Source: Streptomyces sp. NBC_01463 (GTDB taxonomy: Bacteria > Actinomycetota > Actinomycetes > Streptomycetales > Streptomycetaceae). Taken from it: 64,000 nt of DNA. Shown piece by piece: positions 15,855 to 26,908 of this stretch. Location of the stretch: positions 3,224,001-3,288,000 of the forward strand of contig CP109468.1 in NCBI GenBank assembly GCA_036227345.1, read 5' to 3'. How positions within the stretch are numbered: position 1 is the first letter of the stretch; every line of letters begins with the position of its first letter. Made by a program: the position numbers and the translations under genes. The notes beneath the pieces were generated by a model. The model was not told the DNA's origin, made no database searches, and saw nothing but the letters and a program-made list of their open reading frames with translations.

Positions 15855-16103
15855 GTGCGCGCGTCTCTGGCGGATCGACAGCCTGCGGCAGGCGATGCGC
15901 TACACGTTGGCGGAATGTCTGCGGCCCGATCCTGACCTGCGGCGGAGCCCCACCCAGGGCTCTGACCTGGGATTTCCTCGTTGGGATGCGTTGGCTCCCG
16001 ACGGCCGTTCACGGGTGTCCTGCGGACTGGCTGCGGACTGGCTGGCCACCCCGGGCAGAGAAATGCGTGGCACGCCGGCGTGGCCTCAAAGGAGACTGCA
16101 CAG
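15855..16103. other. Intergenic stretch without a supported gene
   Basis: Short open frames exist on both strands but none has a ribosome-binding site or a recognisable product. It may be remnant DNA linked to the broken gene that follows. Confidence 0.4.
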
Positions 16104-16260
16104 GTGAGCGACTCCTCCCCCTGCCCGTGCTGCGGGCACCGCGCGGGTGCGATGCCAGGATCGTACGCGATCTGCGCATCGCAGCGGGGCGCTGGACGAT
16201 GCTTCGGATCTTGCGGCCACCTACGGCCGTGACCGGCCCGACGAACAGCGCCCCGCCTGA
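16104..16260 (+). pseudogene. Frameshifted remnant of a CPCC-type cysteine-rich protein gene
   Basis: A GTG with GGAG nine bases upstream begins a frame reading VSDSSPCPCCGHRAGAMPGSYAIC, the start of the CPCC family (CPCCGxRT...PGSYEICxVCxWEDD). After the Ile-Cys the frame becomes implausible and stops at 16232. Another frame across the same bases reads DDASDLAATYGRDRPDEQRPA and stops at 16260, which fits the acidic continuation of the family. A small indel near 16180-16195, with loss of the second Cys pair, would explain this. The in-frame 42-residue product could still be made. Confidence 0.5.
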
Positions 16261-16487
16261 TGAGGACGCTCGTACGGAAGTCGGCGTCCCGGTACCTGCG
16301 TACCCCAACGGCTGTCCGCAGAGCCGAGCCGGTGTGGAGGCGCTCGCCCGGTCGGATGCGTGCGCACGGCCGGGACGTGCAGCGCAGGCGCGGGTGGACG
16401 GCCCGCGTTTGGGTGACGGGGGCGGTTCTCGTTTCGCCCGTCGTCGACCTCATGGTCCGGACCTCGCTGAGTCGCTACGGTTGAGCC
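16261..16487. other. Intergenic stretch before the Uma2 gene
   Basis: No supported gene was seen here. It contains the upstream region of the Uma2 gene; no distinct promoter was recognised. Confidence 0.4.
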
Positions 16488-17069
16488 ATGACCGCACTGC
16501 CCGACTGGATGCGCCCGCCTCGCGCGGAAGGCTGGTTCGCGGAGGACCTGGACCGCCTCCCGGAAGCACCGCGCCACACCGAGCTGATCGACGGAGCCCT
16601 CGTCTTCATGATGTCCCCGCAGCGGTGGTGGCACGGCCATCTCGTCACGATGCTCACCGTGGCTCTCATGGAGCAGGCGCCGGCCGACGTAAGGGTCGGA
16701 CGGGAGATGACCATCAAACTCGATCAACGCAATCGGCCCGAGCCGGATCTGCTGGTGACGACGGCCGACTTCGACGGTGACCGCACCTGGTTCGCACCGG
16801 ATGAAGTACGACTCGCCGTCGAGGTGGTTTCCCCCGAGTCCGCACACCGGGACCGCACGGTAAAGCTCCACAAATACGCAGAGGCCGGCATCCCGCACTA
16901 CTGGCGCATCGAGGACGAGGACGGAGCACCCATCGTCCACGTCTACGAACTTGACGAGCCAACCGCCACCTATGTACCCGTTGGCATCTTCAGGGGCTCG
17001 CTCAACCGTCCGGTGCCCTTCGAGATCAACCTCGACCTGGAGAAGCTCGCTCCACCCCGCCACAGCTGA
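16488..17069 (+). CDS. Uma2-family (DUF820) restriction-endonuclease-fold protein
   Basis: A 193-residue protein with the PD-(D/E)XK-like core of the Uma2 family: PRHTELIDGALVFMM, NRPEPDLLVTT, VRLAVEVVSPESAHRDRTVK and KYAEAGIPHYWRIE. The Pro-Asp, Glu-Val-Val and Lys of the catalytic pattern are all present. The biological role of these abundant proteins is not established; a nuclease function is inferred from the fold. The ATG has a weak upstream site. Many Streptomyces carry dozens of copies, often strain-specific. Confidence 0.85.
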   Translation: MTALPDWMRPPRAEGWFAEDLDRLPEAPRHTELIDGALVFMMSPQRWWHGHLVTMLTVALMEQAPADVRVGREMTIKLDQRNRPEPDLLVTTADFDGDRTWFAPDEVRLAVEVVSPESAHRDRTVKLHKYAEAGIPHYWRIEDEDGAPIVHVYELDEPTATYVPVGIFRGSLNRPVPFEINLDLEKLAPPRHS

Positions 17070-17101
17070 GTGAGCACCAAGTCAGCACGGAGATGCGGTG
17101 G

Positions 17102-17129
17102 GGGGCCGGACTTACCCAAGTCCGACCCC
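17102..17129. terminator. Hairpin between Uma2 and ychF
   Basis: 17102-17113 and 17118-17129 pair over 12 positions with one mismatch around the loop ACCC. It lies between convergent genes and could serve both strands. Confidence 0.6.
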
Positions 17130-17175
17130 TCTGACCAGCATTCTTGACGAGCACTAGCTTGCAGTAGCCAACTCG

Positions 17176-18264
<1,089 letters not shown>

Positions 18265-18371
18265 GGTGGCGACTTCCCTAGGGGGTGGACGGGCTCGAAT
18301 GGACGTCGGGCCCGGGTGGGCCGATTCTCCAGTTTACGGGCGGGGGCGAGTGGGTCGTCACGGGTCCTGGT

Positions 18372-18408
18372 GGGGCGGGAGTGGGGAGGGGGCGGGGTGG
18401 GGGCGGGG
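18372..18408 (+). other. G-quadruplex-prone tract upstream of ychF and the DUF6542 gene
   Basis: Seven runs of three to five G lie within 37 bases on the + strand, separated by one to three bases. This exceeds the usual four-run quadruplex rule. It lies about 110 bp upstream of the ychF start, in the 322-bp divergent region, which is otherwise non-coding. Confidence 0.6.
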
Positions 18409-18586
18409 TGCGCCCCGGGGCCGTGCGGAGGGGCGGGACGGGGTGCCGGGGCGGGCGGAGTCCGGTGCGGGTTCCGGGCGGAAATCGGTTCCCGTTGGGC
18501 CGTGTGGCATCGAACTCATCGCCAAGGTCACCCAAAGCGCGTGTCCCGCACCTGTTTCCTCCTGCCCGTCGACCTACGTTGTCCCG

Positions 18587-19237
18587 GTGGAGCAGCACAG
18601 GACACGTCCCCCGCAGCGCAGGCAGACCCGGCAGGCCCCGCTGTCCCCGCTCGGGACCGAGGGAGCCGAAGGCACCGTCGCCGAAGGCGCCACCGTCTAT
18701 CGCGTGATGAGTACGCCGGCGAACCGGGCCCGCCCGGTGGCGCCCGCCGTGCTCGCCCTGCGGCGGCTGCCCAACCCCCGGCTGACCGGCATCGGTGCCG
18801 GGCTCTTCGCGGCCGCCGTCATGTTCGTGATCGCCTGTGCGGACTGGCTGCTGTTCGACGGCTCGTCCGCCGTGTTCGGGGTCCTGTTCCTGCCGGTCAG
18901 CGCGCTGACCGCGCTCTGGGTGCGGCCGGCCGACCTGGTCACCGCGCCGATCAGCGTGCCGATCGCCTTCGCCGTCGGCATCATCCCGATCGCCGGCGGC
19001 ACGGGCGGCTTCGGCGGGCAGACCATGGCCGTCGTCACCGCGCTCGCCGTCCACGCCGGCTGGCTGTACGGCGGCACCCTCGTCGCCGGTCTCATCGCGA
19101 CCGTACGGAAGGTCCGGCTGATGCGGGCCCGGCAGCGGCGGATGATGCAGGCCGCGCACACCGCCCGTCCCGCCGCACAGCCGTCCCCGGCTTCCCGGGC
19201 CGCCGGACGGGCACCCCGGCGGCCGTCCCAGCGCTAG
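18587..19237 (+). CDS. DUF6542 membrane protein
   Basis: A 216-residue protein. After about 50 polar residues and the segment [15 protein letters not shown], four predicted membrane helices occupy residues 65-165, followed by a basic, Ala/Pro-rich tail. It matches the DUF6542 protein commonly found next to ychF in actinomycetes. The GTG at 18587 lies six bases after TACGTT, a leaderless layout; an internal ATG at 18707 is the alternative. Function unknown. Confidence 0.75.
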   Translation: MEQHRTRPPQRRQTRQAPLSPLGTEGAEGTVAEGATVYRVMSTPANRARPVAPAVLALRRLPNPRLTGIGAGLFAAAVMFVIACADWLLFDGSSAVFGVLFLPVSALTALWVRPADLVTAPISVPIAFAVGIIPIAGGTGGFGGQTMAVVTALAVHAGWLYGGTLVAGLIATVRKVRLMRARQRRMMQAAHTARPAAQPSPASRAAGRAPRRPSQR

Positions 19238-19291
19238 GTGTTCCGAAAGTCCCGCCTGCCTGCCGGACCGGGCGTCGGGCCGGGGCCCTCG

Positions 19292-20029
19292 TCAGCGGCC
19301 CGCCGCCGCCATCGCCGCGCCCACGATGCCCGCGTTGTTCTGCAGCTCCGCGGGCACCATCTCGGCGCGCACGTGCTCGATGAGCGGCAGGAACTTGTCG
19401 GCCTTGCGGCTGACCCCGCCGCCGATGACGAACAGCTCGGGCGAGAACAGCATCTCCACGTGGGCCAGGTACTTCTGCACCCGGTGCGCCCAGTGGTGCC
19501 AGCTCAGGTCCTCGTCCTCCTTGGCCTTGGTGGAGGCGTGCTTCTCCGCGTCGTGGCCGTGGAGCTCCAGATGGCCGAGCTCGGTGTTGGGCACGAGCCT
19601 GCCGTCGATGAAGAGCGCGCTGCCGATCCCCGTACCGAAGGTCAGCATGATGACCGTGCCCTTGCGGCCCCGGCCCGCGCCGAACGTCATCTCCGCGATG
19701 CCGGCCGCGTCCGCGTCGTTCAGGACGGTGACGGGGAGGCCCAGCTTGTCGCTGAGCAGGGCACGGGCGTCCAGATCGACCCAGCCCTTGTCGACATTGG
19801 CCGCGGTGCGGGTGATACCGCCCGTGACGACGCCGGGGAACGTGATGCCCACCGGTCCCTGCCAGTCGAAGTGGCCGACCACCTCCGCCACGCATCCGGC
19901 CACGTCCTCGGGGGTGGCCGGATGCGGGGTGAGTACCTTGTGGCGCTCCTGCGCCAGGTCTCCGCGGTCCAGGTCCACGGGAGCGCCCTTGATCCCGGAT
20001 CCGCCGATGTCCACGCCGAAGATCTCCAT
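19292..20029 (-). CDS. ppgK: Polyphosphate glucokinase
   Basis: A 245-residue ROK-type kinase phosphorylating glucose with polyphosphate (or ATP). The phosphate-binding motif [15 protein letters not shown] is at residues 4-18. [12 protein letters not shown] carries the catalytic Asp, and the ROK core [24 protein letters not shown] is present in parts. The ATG at 20029 gives the usual length; an in-frame GTG at 20038 would add three residues. Glucokinase links glucose uptake to glycolysis and, in Streptomyces, to carbon control. It is co-directional with ispH upstream. Confidence 0.93.
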   Translation of the reverse strand: MEIFGVDIGGSGIKGAPVDLDRGDLAQERHKVLTPHPATPEDVAGCVAEVVGHFDWQGPVGITFPGVVTGGITRTAANVDKGWVDLDARALLSDKLGLPVTVLNDADAAGIAEMTFGAGRGRKGTVIMLTFGTGIGSALFIDGRLVPNTELGHLELHGHDAEKHASTKAKEDEDLSWHHWAHRVQKYLAHVEMLFSPELFVIGGGVSRKADKFLPLIEHVRAEMVPAELQNNAGIVGAAMAAAGR

Positions 20030-20115
20030 GTGATCCACGGTACGGGCACCCGGCGCCGCTCACTTCCTGGAACGGGAAACCCGCCGGGCCCGGCGGGGGC
20101 CGGTCGCGCCGGGTC

Positions 20116-21096
20116 CTATTCCGCGGAGAGTGCCGCCGCCTCCGCGCGCAGGTCGCGGCGGAGCTCCTTCGGCAGTGAGAACACGATGGACTCCTCGGCC
20201 GCCTTCACGATCTCGACGTCCTCGAAACCCCGCTCCGACAGCCAGGCCAGCACGCCGTCGACCAGGATCTCGGGCACGGAGGCGCCGGAGGTGACGCCGA
20301 CCGTCGAGACGCCCTTCAGCCAGGCCTCCTCGATCTCGTCCGCGGAGTCGACGAGGTGGGAGTCGCCCGCACCCGCGCCGAGTGCGACCTCGACCAGGCG
20401 GACCGAGTTCGAGGAGTTCTTCGAGCCGACGACGATCACCAGGTCGGCGTCCGCGCCCATCTGCTTCACCGCGATCTGGCGGTTCTGCGTGGCGTAGCAG
20501 ATGTCGTCGCTGGGCGGCGAGATCAGCAGCGGGAACTTCTCCTTGAGCGCTCCGACCGTCTCCATCGTCTCGTCGACCGACAGCGTGGTCTGGGAGAGCC
20601 AGACGACCCGGGAGGGGTCGCGGACCTCGACGTTGGCGACGTCCTCGGGGCCGTCGACCAGGGTGATGTGCTCGGGGGCCTCGCCGGAGGTGCCGATGAC
20701 CTCCTCGTGGCCCTCGTGGCCGATGAGGAGGATGTCGAAGTCGTCCTGCGCGAAGCGGACGGCTTCCTTGTGGACCTTGGTGACGAGCGGGCAGGTGGCG
20801 TCGATGGTGGCGAGCTTCCGCTCGGCCGCCTCCTCGTGCACGGTCGGTGCGACGCCGTGCGCCGAGAACATCACGATCGAGCCCTCGGGGACCTCCGCCG
20901 TCTCCTCGACGAAGATCGCGCCCTTCTTCTCCAGGGTCTGTACGACGTACTTGTTGTGGACGATCTCGTGGCGAACGTAGACCGGGGAGCCGTACTGCTC
21001 CAGGGCCTTCTCCACGGCGATCACGGCACGGTCCACGCCCGCGCAGTAGCCACGGGGTGCGGCGAGCAGGACGCGTCGGGGTGTCGTAGCAGTCAT
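20116..21096 (-). CDS. ispH: 4-hydroxy-3-methylbut-2-enyl diphosphate reductase
   Basis: A 326-residue protein that performs the last step of the MEP isoprenoid pathway, making IPP and DMAPP. The three cluster ligands Cys18, Cys102 and Cys200 (in [17 protein letters not shown] and DICYATQNR) are all present, as are His47, His80 and the catalytic Glu of [12 protein letters not shown] 21096 lies seven bases after TACGAT, so the transcript is likely leaderless; an ATG three codons upstream is less likely. A cis-prenyltransferase later in the window uses the product IPP. Confidence 0.96.
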   Translation of the reverse strand: MTATTPRRVLLAAPRGYCAGVDRAVIAVEKALEQYGSPVYVRHEIVHNKYVVQTLEKKGAIFVEETAEVPEGSIVMFSAHGVAPTVHEEAAERKLATIDATCPLVTKVHKEAVRFAQDDFDILLIGHEGHEEVIGTSGEAPEHITLVDGPEDVANVEVRDPSRVVWLSQTTLSVDETMETVGALKEKFPLLISPPSDDICYATQNRQIAVKQMGADADLVIVVGSKNSSNSVRLVEVALGAGAGDSHLVDSADEIEEAWLKGVSTVGVTSGASVPEILVDGVLAWLSERGFEDVEIVKAAEESIVFSLPKELRRDLRAEAAALSAE

Positions 21097-21200
21097 GCGT
21101 CCCATCGTAAGGCCGTACCGAACAGGCGCGGGGCCGACGGGGTCGGGAGACTGATCAGGACGATCTTCACGCGCTCGACGACGCGACCGACGGAGGGCTC

Positions 21201-22583
21201 ATGGCCGGCAGCGACAGCGATTCCGGCGGGGACACGGATTCCGGCAGCACCATCGCCCGTGCGGGGCTTCGGCGGACGCTCGGCTTCCGGGACCTGGTGG
21301 TCTACGGGCTGCTCTTCATCGCCCCGATGGCCCCCGTCGGTGTCTTCGGCACCCTGGACGCGAAGTCCGACGGCGCCGTGGCGCTCGTCTACGTCGCGGC
21401 GACCGTGGTGATGGCGTTCACCGCCTTCAGTTACGCCCAGATGGTGCGGGTCGCCCCACAGGCCGGCTCGGTGTTCGCGTACGCGCGCAAGGGGCTCGGG
21501 GAGGGGCCGGGGTTCATCGCCGGATGGATGGTGATGCTGGACTACCTGCTGATCCCGGCGGTCGCGTATCTCTTCTCCGGGATCGCGATGAACGCGCTGG
21601 TGCCGGAGGTGTCGCGGTGGGTGTGGACCGCGCTGGCGGTGGTCCTCACGACGCTGCTCAACCTCTGGGGCGTACGGGCCGCGGCCCGGGTCGGCTTCGC
21701 GGTGCTGGCCATGGAGATCGTGGTGCTGCTGGTGTTCCTGGTGTCCGCGGTGGTGGTGCTCACGCGGGACGGGGCGCAGCGCGGCTGGCTGACGCCGCTC
21801 ACCGGGGATTCCGGGTTCTCCGCGACGGCGGTGCTGGGTGCGGTGTCCGTGGCGGTGCTGTCGTATCTGGGCTTCGACGCCATCGCCTCGTTCGCGGAGG
21901 AGGTGACGGGCGGTTCGGCGAAGGTGGCGCGGGCGGTGCTGTTCTGCCTGGTGCTGGCGGGGGTGCTGTTCGTGGCGCAGGCCTATCTGGCGGCGCTGCT
22001 GGAGCCGATGACGTCGGCGGAGCTGGCCGCCGATCCGGCGGCCCAGGGGTCGGCGTTCTACGACACGGTGGACTCCGCGGTCGGCACCTGGCTGCACGAC
22101 CTGGTGGCGGTCAGCAAGGCGATCGGGGCGGCGTTCGCGGCGCTGGCCGGGCAGGCGGCCGCCGGGCGGCTGCTGTTCGCGATGGCCCGGGAGCGCCGGC
22201 TGCCCGCCCTGCTGTCGAAGATCGACCCGCGCTCGGGGGTGCCGCGGACCGCGATCCTGATCGCGGCGGTGATCACGCTGGTGGCGGCGGTGTGGGCGGC
22301 CCGGCGCGACGACGGTCTCGACCATCTGGTGTCGGTCGTGGACGTGGGGGCGCTGACCGCGTTCGTCCTGCTCCACGCGTCGGTGGTCGGCTGGTTCGTG
22401 GTGCGCCGGATGGAGGGGCCGCCGAACTGGTGGCGGCACGTCCTGATCCCGGTGGTCGGGGCCGCGGTGCTGATCGCGGTGATCGTGGAGGCGACGGGGA
22501 GCGCTCAGGTGGTGGGCGCGTGCTGGCTGGTGGTGGGGCTCGTGGTCCTGCTGGTGCAGCGCGGGCGCCGGGTGGCGGGGTGA
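21201..22583 (+). CDS. APC-family amino acid permease
   Basis: A 460-residue protein with twelve predicted membrane helices. The conserved first helix region (FRDLVVYGLLFIAPMAPVG) and the ARKGLGEGPGFIAGWMVMLDY consensus of the amino acid-polyamine-organocation superfamily are clear. It probably takes up an amino acid by cation symport; substrate unknown. CGGAGGG six bases before the ATG supports the start. It is divergent from ispH. Confidence 0.88.
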   Translation: MAGSDSDSGGDTDSGSTIARAGLRRTLGFRDLVVYGLLFIAPMAPVGVFGTLDAKSDGAVALVYVAATVVMAFTAFSYAQMVRVAPQAGSVFAYARKGLGEGPGFIAGWMVMLDYLLIPAVAYLFSGIAMNALVPEVSRWVWTALAVVLTTLLNLWGVRAAARVGFAVLAMEIVVLLVFLVSAVVVLTRDGAQRGWLTPLTGDSGFSATAVLGAVSVAVLSYLGFDAIASFAEEVTGGSAKVARAVLFCLVLAGVLFVAQAYLAALLEPMTSAELAADPAAQGSAFYDTVDSAVGTWLHDLVAVSKAIGAAFAALAGQAAAGRLLFAMARERRLPALLSKIDPRSGVPRTAILIAAVITLVAAVWAARRDDGLDHLVSVVDVGALTAFVLLHASVVGWFVVRRMEGPPNWWRHVLIPVVGAAVLIAVIVEATGSAQVVGACWLVVGLVVLLVQRGRRVAG

Positions 22584-22643
22584 GGGCGTGGCTGTCGCGG
22601 CGGGACCGGTCCGTTGTCGGCGCCGGCCGATACGCTCGCCCCT

Positions 22644-23855
22644 ATGGCTCTACAGACTTCCCCGGAAGCTCCGCTGCCCGTCGGTGACGTGTCACGGCTG
22701 ATCGGCGGCTGGATCGACCGGCTCGGCGCGGTCTGGGTCGAGGGGCAGATCACCCAGCTGTCGCGGCGGCCGGGGGCGGGGGTGGTGTTCCTGACGCTGC
22801 GCGATCCGTCGCACGACATCTCGGTGGGCGTGACCTGCTTCCGGCAGGTCTTCGACCGGATCGCGGACGTGGTGACCGAGGGGGCGCGGGTCGTCGTCCT
22901 CGCGAAGCCCGAGTGGTACGCGCCCCGCGGCCAGCTCTCGCTGCGGGCCACGGAGATACGGCCGGTCGGCATCGGCGAGCTGCTGGTCCGGCTGGAGCAG
23001 TTGAAGAAGTCCCTGGCCTCGGAGGGTCTCTTCGCCCTCGACCGCAAGAAGCCGCTGCCCTTCCTGCCCCAGCTCATCGGGCTGGTCTGCGGCCGCGCGT
23101 CGGCGGCCGAGCGCGATGTGCTGGAGAACGCGCGCCGACGCTGGCCCGCCGTCCGCTTCGAGGTGCGCAACACCGCGGTGCAGGGGGTGCACGCCGTGAA
23201 CCAGGTGGTGCAGGCCGTCAAGGAGCTGGACGGACTCCCGGACGTCGACGTGATCGTCGTGGCGCGCGGCGGGGGCAGCGTGGAGGACCTGCTGCCGTTC
23301 TCGGACGAGGAGCTGATCCGTACGGTCGCGGCCTGCCGCACCCCCGTCGTCTCGGCGATCGGGCACGAGCCCGACTCCCCGCTGCTCGACCTGGTCGCCG
23401 ACGTGCGGGCGTCCACTCCCACGGACGCGGCGAAGCGGATCGTGCCGGACGTGGGCGAGGAGCTGGACCGGGTGCAGCAGCTGCGGGACCGGGCGCTGCG
23501 GACGGTACGGGGACTGCTCGACCGGGAGGAGCGGGGGCTGGCGCACGCGCTGGGGCGGCCCTCCATGGAGCACCCGCAGCGGATGGTGGACGAGCGCGCC
23601 TCGGAGGTCGACGCGCTGATCGGGCGCGGCCGGCGGGTGCTGGGCCATCTGCTGGACCGCGCGGACTCGGAGCTCGCCCACACCCGCGCCCGGGTGGTCG
23701 CGCTGTCGCCCGCGGCGACGCTGGAGCGCGGTTACGCGGTGCTCCAGCGGGCGGACGGGCACGTGGTCCGGGACCCGGCCGACGCGGGCGCGCCGGGGGA
23801 AGCGCTGCGGGCCCGGGTGTCGGGCGGCGAGTTCGTGGTGCGGGTCGCCGAGTGA
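22644..23855 (+). CDS. xseA: Exodeoxyribonuclease VII large subunit
   Basis: A 403-residue protein. The OB-fold N-terminus includes [25 protein letters not shown] (in part). The catalytic domain has [22 protein letters not shown] and [24 protein letters not shown], the residues that define XseA, followed by a coiled-coil region. With XseB it degrades single-stranded DNA in both directions. The ATG at 22644 lies seven bases after TACGCT, indicating a leaderless transcript. xseB follows after 43 bp. Confidence 0.95.
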   Translation: MALQTSPEAPLPVGDVSRLIGGWIDRLGAVWVEGQITQLSRRPGAGVVFLTLRDPSHDISVGVTCFRQVFDRIADVVTEGARVVVLAKPEWYAPRGQLSLRATEIRPVGIGELLVRLEQLKKSLASEGLFALDRKKPLPFLPQLIGLVCGRASAAERDVLENARRRWPAVRFEVRNTAVQGVHAVNQVVQAVKELDGLPDVDVIVVARGGGSVEDLLPFSDEELIRTVAACRTPVVSAIGHEPDSPLLDLVADVRASTPTDAAKRIVPDVGEELDRVQQLRDRALRTVRGLLDREERGLAHALGRPSMEHPQRMVDERASEVDALIGRGRRVLGHLLDRADSELAHTRARVVALSPAATLERGYAVLQRADGHVVRDPADAGAPGEALRARVSGGEFVVRVAE

Positions 23856-23898
23856 GCGGCCGGGAGTGACGGATATGCCTACGCATAAGGTGGATCAC

Positions 23899-24159
23899 AT
23901 GACGGACGACGGGACGGCTGCGGCCACGGGCACGCTCGGCTACGAGCAGGCGCGCGACGAGCTGATCGAGGTGGTGCGCCGGCTGGAGGCGGGCGGGACC
24001 TCGCTGGAGGACTCCCTCGCGCTGTGGGAGCGCGGCGAGGAGCTGGCCAAGGTGTGCCGGCACTGGCTGGAGGGCGCGCGGGCCCGTCTCGACGCGGCCC
24101 TCGCGGGGCCCGCCGACGCCGAGGAGAGCGCCGGGGGCGCGGACGCCGACGCGGGCTGA
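23899..24159 (+). CDS. xseB: Exodeoxyribonuclease VII small subunit
   Basis: An 86-residue protein with the XseB pattern LGYEQARDELIEVVRRLE, SLEDSLALWERGEELAKVC and an acidic Ala/Gly tail. AAGGTGG just upstream of ATG 23899 makes this the best start; two upstream in-frame codons (23866, 23875) would add a non-conserved peptide. It binds the coiled coil of XseA. Confidence 0.93.
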   Translation: MTDDGTAAATGTLGYEQARDELIEVVRRLEAGGTSLEDSLALWERGEELAKVCRHWLEGARARLDAALAGPADAEESAGGADADAG

Positions 24160-24282
24160 GTCCCGGCAGGGAACGGGGCGGGGCGCGGACACAGATACCG
24201 ACACGGCGCCGCAGGGACAGAAGTGCGCGAAACGGCGCAAGACCTTCGCGTTGTGGAGTGGGTCACTCCCTCACCGTTTTAG

Positions 24283-24312
24283 TTGAAAGTTAACCTACCT
24301 CTCCCGTACCGT
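24283..24312 (+). promoter_or_regulatory. Promoter of the nitroreductase gene
   Basis: TTGAAA (24283-24288) and TACCGT (24307-24312) are separated by 18 bp. The -35 region is embedded in the AT-rich half-symmetric sequence GTTGAAAGTTAAC, which could be an operator. About 45 nt of leader precede the start codon. Confidence 0.55.
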
Positions 24313-24361
24313 GGCGTGTGTTGCTTGATCCCCCGTGTACGTCCGGAAGGTAATACGCAAG

Positions 24362-24952
24362 ATGTCCCTCGTTCTTGACCCCGCCGCCCAGGACCTCCTC
24401 TTCCGCGAGGCCCGCACCGCCAACACCTTCACCGACGAGCCGGTGACCGAGGAGCAGGTCCAGGCGATCTACGACCTGGTCAAGTACGGCCCCACCGCGT
24501 TCAACCAGTCGCCGCTGCGCGTCGTCCTGGTCCGCTCGGACGAGGCCCGCGCGCGCCTCGTCCCGCACATGGCCGAGGGCAACCGTCCGAAGACCTCGTC
24601 CGCCCCGCTGGTCGCGATCCTGGCCGCCGACAACGAGTTCCACGAGGAGCTCCCGTCCCTGCTGCCTCACTTCCCGCAGGCCAAGGACATGTTCTTCTCC
24701 GAGCGCCCGGTCCGCGAGTCGGCCGCCACCCTGAACGGCGCCCTGCAGGCCGCCTACTTCATCATCGGCGTCCGCGCCGCCGGCCTGGCCGCGGGCCCGA
24801 TGACCGGCTACGACGCCGCGGGCATCGAGAAGGAGTTCCTCGACGGCGACCACAACGTGCTGATGGTCGTCAACATCGGCAAGCCGGGCGAGGACGCCTG
24901 GTTCCCCCGCTCGCCGCGTCTCGCGTTCGACGAGGTCGTCAAGACCGTCTGA
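24362..24952 (+). CDS. Nitroreductase family protein (RutE/HadB-like, malonic semialdehyde reductase type)
   Basis: A 196-residue FMN-dependent nitroreductase-fold protein. The segment [20 protein letters not shown] and the later [33 protein letters not shown] (in part) are typical of the RutE branch. In E. coli RutE reduces malonic semialdehyde in pyrimidine breakdown, but no other rut genes are nearby, so a general quinone, aldehyde or nitro reductase is equally likely. GGAAGG lies 13 bases before the ATG. A long bidirectional hairpin follows. Confidence 0.85.
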   Translation: MSLVLDPAAQDLLFREARTANTFTDEPVTEEQVQAIYDLVKYGPTAFNQSPLRVVLVRSDEARARLVPHMAEGNRPKTSSAPLVAILAADNEFHEELPSLLPHFPQAKDMFFSERPVRESAATLNGALQAAYFIIGVRAAGLAAGPMTGYDAAGIEKEFLDGDHNVLMVVNIGKPGEDAWFPRSPRLAFDEVVKTV

Positions 24953-24987
24953 GCCCCGCCGCCCCCTTCACCGGAGGCGTGCACGGC

Positions 24988-25033
24988 GTACGAGGAAGGC
25001 CCTGGAGCAACTGCTCCAGGGCCTTCCTCGTAC
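24988..25033. terminator. Long bidirectional hairpin terminator
   Basis: 22-bp perfect arms (24988-25009 and 25012-25033) around the loop AC, between the convergent nitroreductase and DUF4245 genes. Confidence 0.85.
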
Positions 25034-25062
25034 GTGCGCCGGAAAGCGCGGCCGCGCCGCCG

Positions 25063-25581
25063 TCAGGACGTCTTGAGCGACGCCGCCATCTCCGCCAGCC
25101 GTGCCGTCGAGGCGGACCCGGTCACGACCGTGGTCGCGCCCTTCTCCTGGCGCACGAGGGCGTCGTACTTCGGCCCCTCCCAGTGCTGCCAGGTCTCCCC
25201 GGCCACCTGCTGCGTGCGCCCGGTGTCCTTCGCCTTCTGGCTGACGTCGGTGATGTACTTCTTCGCCGGGGACGTGGACTGCTCCACCGCGACGTACTTG
25301 CCGTCGGGGTCCAGGAAGCCCAGGTGCCAGCTGTCGCCCGCCTCGCGGTCATAACCGACCGAGGTGGGCTTCCAGTCCTGCGCCAGACCGCTCGGGGCGG
25401 CGACCGGGTACGGGGCCGCGCGTCGCGCGGTCAGGAGCTCGACCCGGTAGTCGACCGCCTTGACCGGGTCGGCCTTGTCGTCGTGCGGAACGAAGATGTA
25501 GACGACCCCCGCCACGGCGGCGATCACCGCCAACGACAGGAACATGTCCCGCACTGTCTGCTTGCCTCGCTTGCTTGCCAC
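25063..25581 (-). CDS. DUF4245 single-pass membrane protein
   Basis: A 172-residue protein. A short basic N-terminus and one membrane helix (about 13-31, [19 protein letters not shown]) anchor an extracytoplasmic domain with the DUF4245 features: [44 protein letters not shown] and WQHWEGP. The start is GTG 25581. The family almost always neighbours glpX in actinobacteria, as here (divergent); function unknown. Confidence 0.88.
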   Translation of the reverse strand: MASKRGKQTVRDMFLSLAVIAAVAGVVYIFVPHDDKADPVKAVDYRVELLTARRAAPYPVAAPSGLAQDWKPTSVGYDREAGDSWHLGFLDPDGKYVAVEQSTSPAKKYITDVSQKAKDTGRTQQVAGETWQHWEGPKYDALVRQEKGATTVVTGSASTARLAEMAASLKTS

Positions 25582-25722
25582 GGGTCCATCGTCGCATCAG
25601 CTCCGGCGGGACCGAATCGGGGGCATCCGCTCATTCGTGACCCGGTCTGCTCATTTTATCGACCTGACGATAGAGTCACACCACCCTCATCCGGTCGTCG
25701 TCGTACAGAAAGGTGCGCTCCG

Positions 25723-26754
25723 ATGTCCGAGCATCATCTGCCGTCCCAGCTGGAGGTCTCCCCGGAGGCCCCCGACCGCAACCTCGCCCTGGAGCTCGTC
25801 CGGGTCACCGAGGCCGCCGCCATGGCCGCCGGGCGCTGGGTCGGCCGCGGGGACAAGATCGGCGCCGACGGCGCCGCCGTGAAGGCCATGCGGACCCTCG
25901 TCTCCACCGTGTCGATGAACGGCATCGTCGTCATCGGTGAGGGCGAGAAGGACGAAGCCCCCATGCTGTTCAACGGCGAGCGCGTCGGTGACGGCACCGG
26001 TCCCGAGGTCGACATCGCCGTCGACCCGATCGACGGCACGACCCTGAACGCCAAGGGCATGCCCAACGCGATCGCCGTGCTGGCCGCCGCCGACCGGGGC
26101 GCGATGTTCGACCCGTCCGCGGTCTTCTACATGGACAAGCTGGTCACCGGCCCCGAGGCCGCCGACTTCGTCGACATCAACGCCCCCGTCTCGGTGAACA
26201 TCCGCCGGGTCGCGAAGGCGAAGAACTCCATGCCCGAGGATGTCACCGTCGTCATCCTCGACCGTCCGCGCCACGAGGGAATCGTCCGGGAGATCCGGGA
26301 GACCGGCGCCCGGATCAAGTTCATCTCCGACGGCGATGTCGCGGGCTCGATCATGGCGGCCCGCGAGGGCACCGGCGTCGACCTGCTGATGGGCATCGGC
26401 GGCACGCCCGAGGGCATCATCTCGGCCTGCGCCATAAAGTGCCTCGGCGGCGTCATCCAGGGCAAGCTCTGGCCGAAGGACGAAGCCGAACGGCAGCGCG
26501 CCCTGGACGCCGGGCACGACCTGGACCGGGTGCTGTCGACGGACGACCTGGTCAGCGGCGACAACGTGTTCTTCGTCGCGACGGGCATCACCGACGGCGA
26601 ACTGATGCGCGGCGTGCGCTACCGCGCCGAGACGGCGACCACCGAGTCGATCGTCATGCGGTCCAAGTCGGGCACCATCCGCAAGATCGACTCCACCCAC
26701 CGGCTGTCGAAGCTGCGCGCCTACAGCGCGATCGACTTCGACCGCGCGAAATGA
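25723..26754 (+). CDS. glpX: Class II fructose-1,6-bisphosphatase
   Basis: A 343-residue protein that removes the C1 phosphate of fructose-1,6-bisphosphate in gluconeogenesis. The metal and substrate residues of GlpX are visible: [13 protein letters not shown] (residues 41-53), [13 protein letters not shown] (70-82), [11 protein letters not shown] (97-107), and later [10 protein letters not shown] and [12 protein letters not shown]. The ATG has AAAGGTG nine bases upstream. It is divergent from DUF4245 and followed by a hairpin terminator. Confidence 0.96.
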   Translation: MSEHHLPSQLEVSPEAPDRNLALELVRVTEAAAMAAGRWVGRGDKIGADGAAVKAMRTLVSTVSMNGIVVIGEGEKDEAPMLFNGERVGDGTGPEVDIAVDPIDGTTLNAKGMPNAIAVLAAADRGAMFDPSAVFYMDKLVTGPEAADFVDINAPVSVNIRRVAKAKNSMPEDVTVVILDRPRHEGIVREIRETGARIKFISDGDVAGSIMAAREGTGVDLLMGIGGTPEGIISACAIKCLGGVIQGKLWPKDEAERQRALDAGHDLDRVLSTDDLVSGDNVFFVATGITDGELMRGVRYRAETATTESIVMRSKSGTIRKIDSTHRLSKLRAYSAIDFDRAK

Positions 26755-26801
26755 TCCCGCCGCGCGTGAGGTGACACGGGGCCCGCACCCGGGCCCCCGA
26801 C

Positions 26802-26847
26802 GCACGAGGAGGCGCCCCCCATGTGCGGTGGGGGCGCCTCCTCGTGC
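26802..26847. terminator. Hairpin terminator between glpX and wblI
   Basis: 18-bp perfect arms (26802-26819 and 26830-26847) with a ten-base loop, between convergent genes. Confidence 0.8.
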
Positions 26848-26908
26848 TCAGGTCACGTCAACGGCGGGGGCACACCGACGTCGTGCGTCCGGCGGCCTCG
26901 TACGTCCG

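Noticed and set aside
20356..21411. Plus-strand frame of 351 codons opposite ispH
   Set aside because: Antisense shadow of a certain gene; no RBS.
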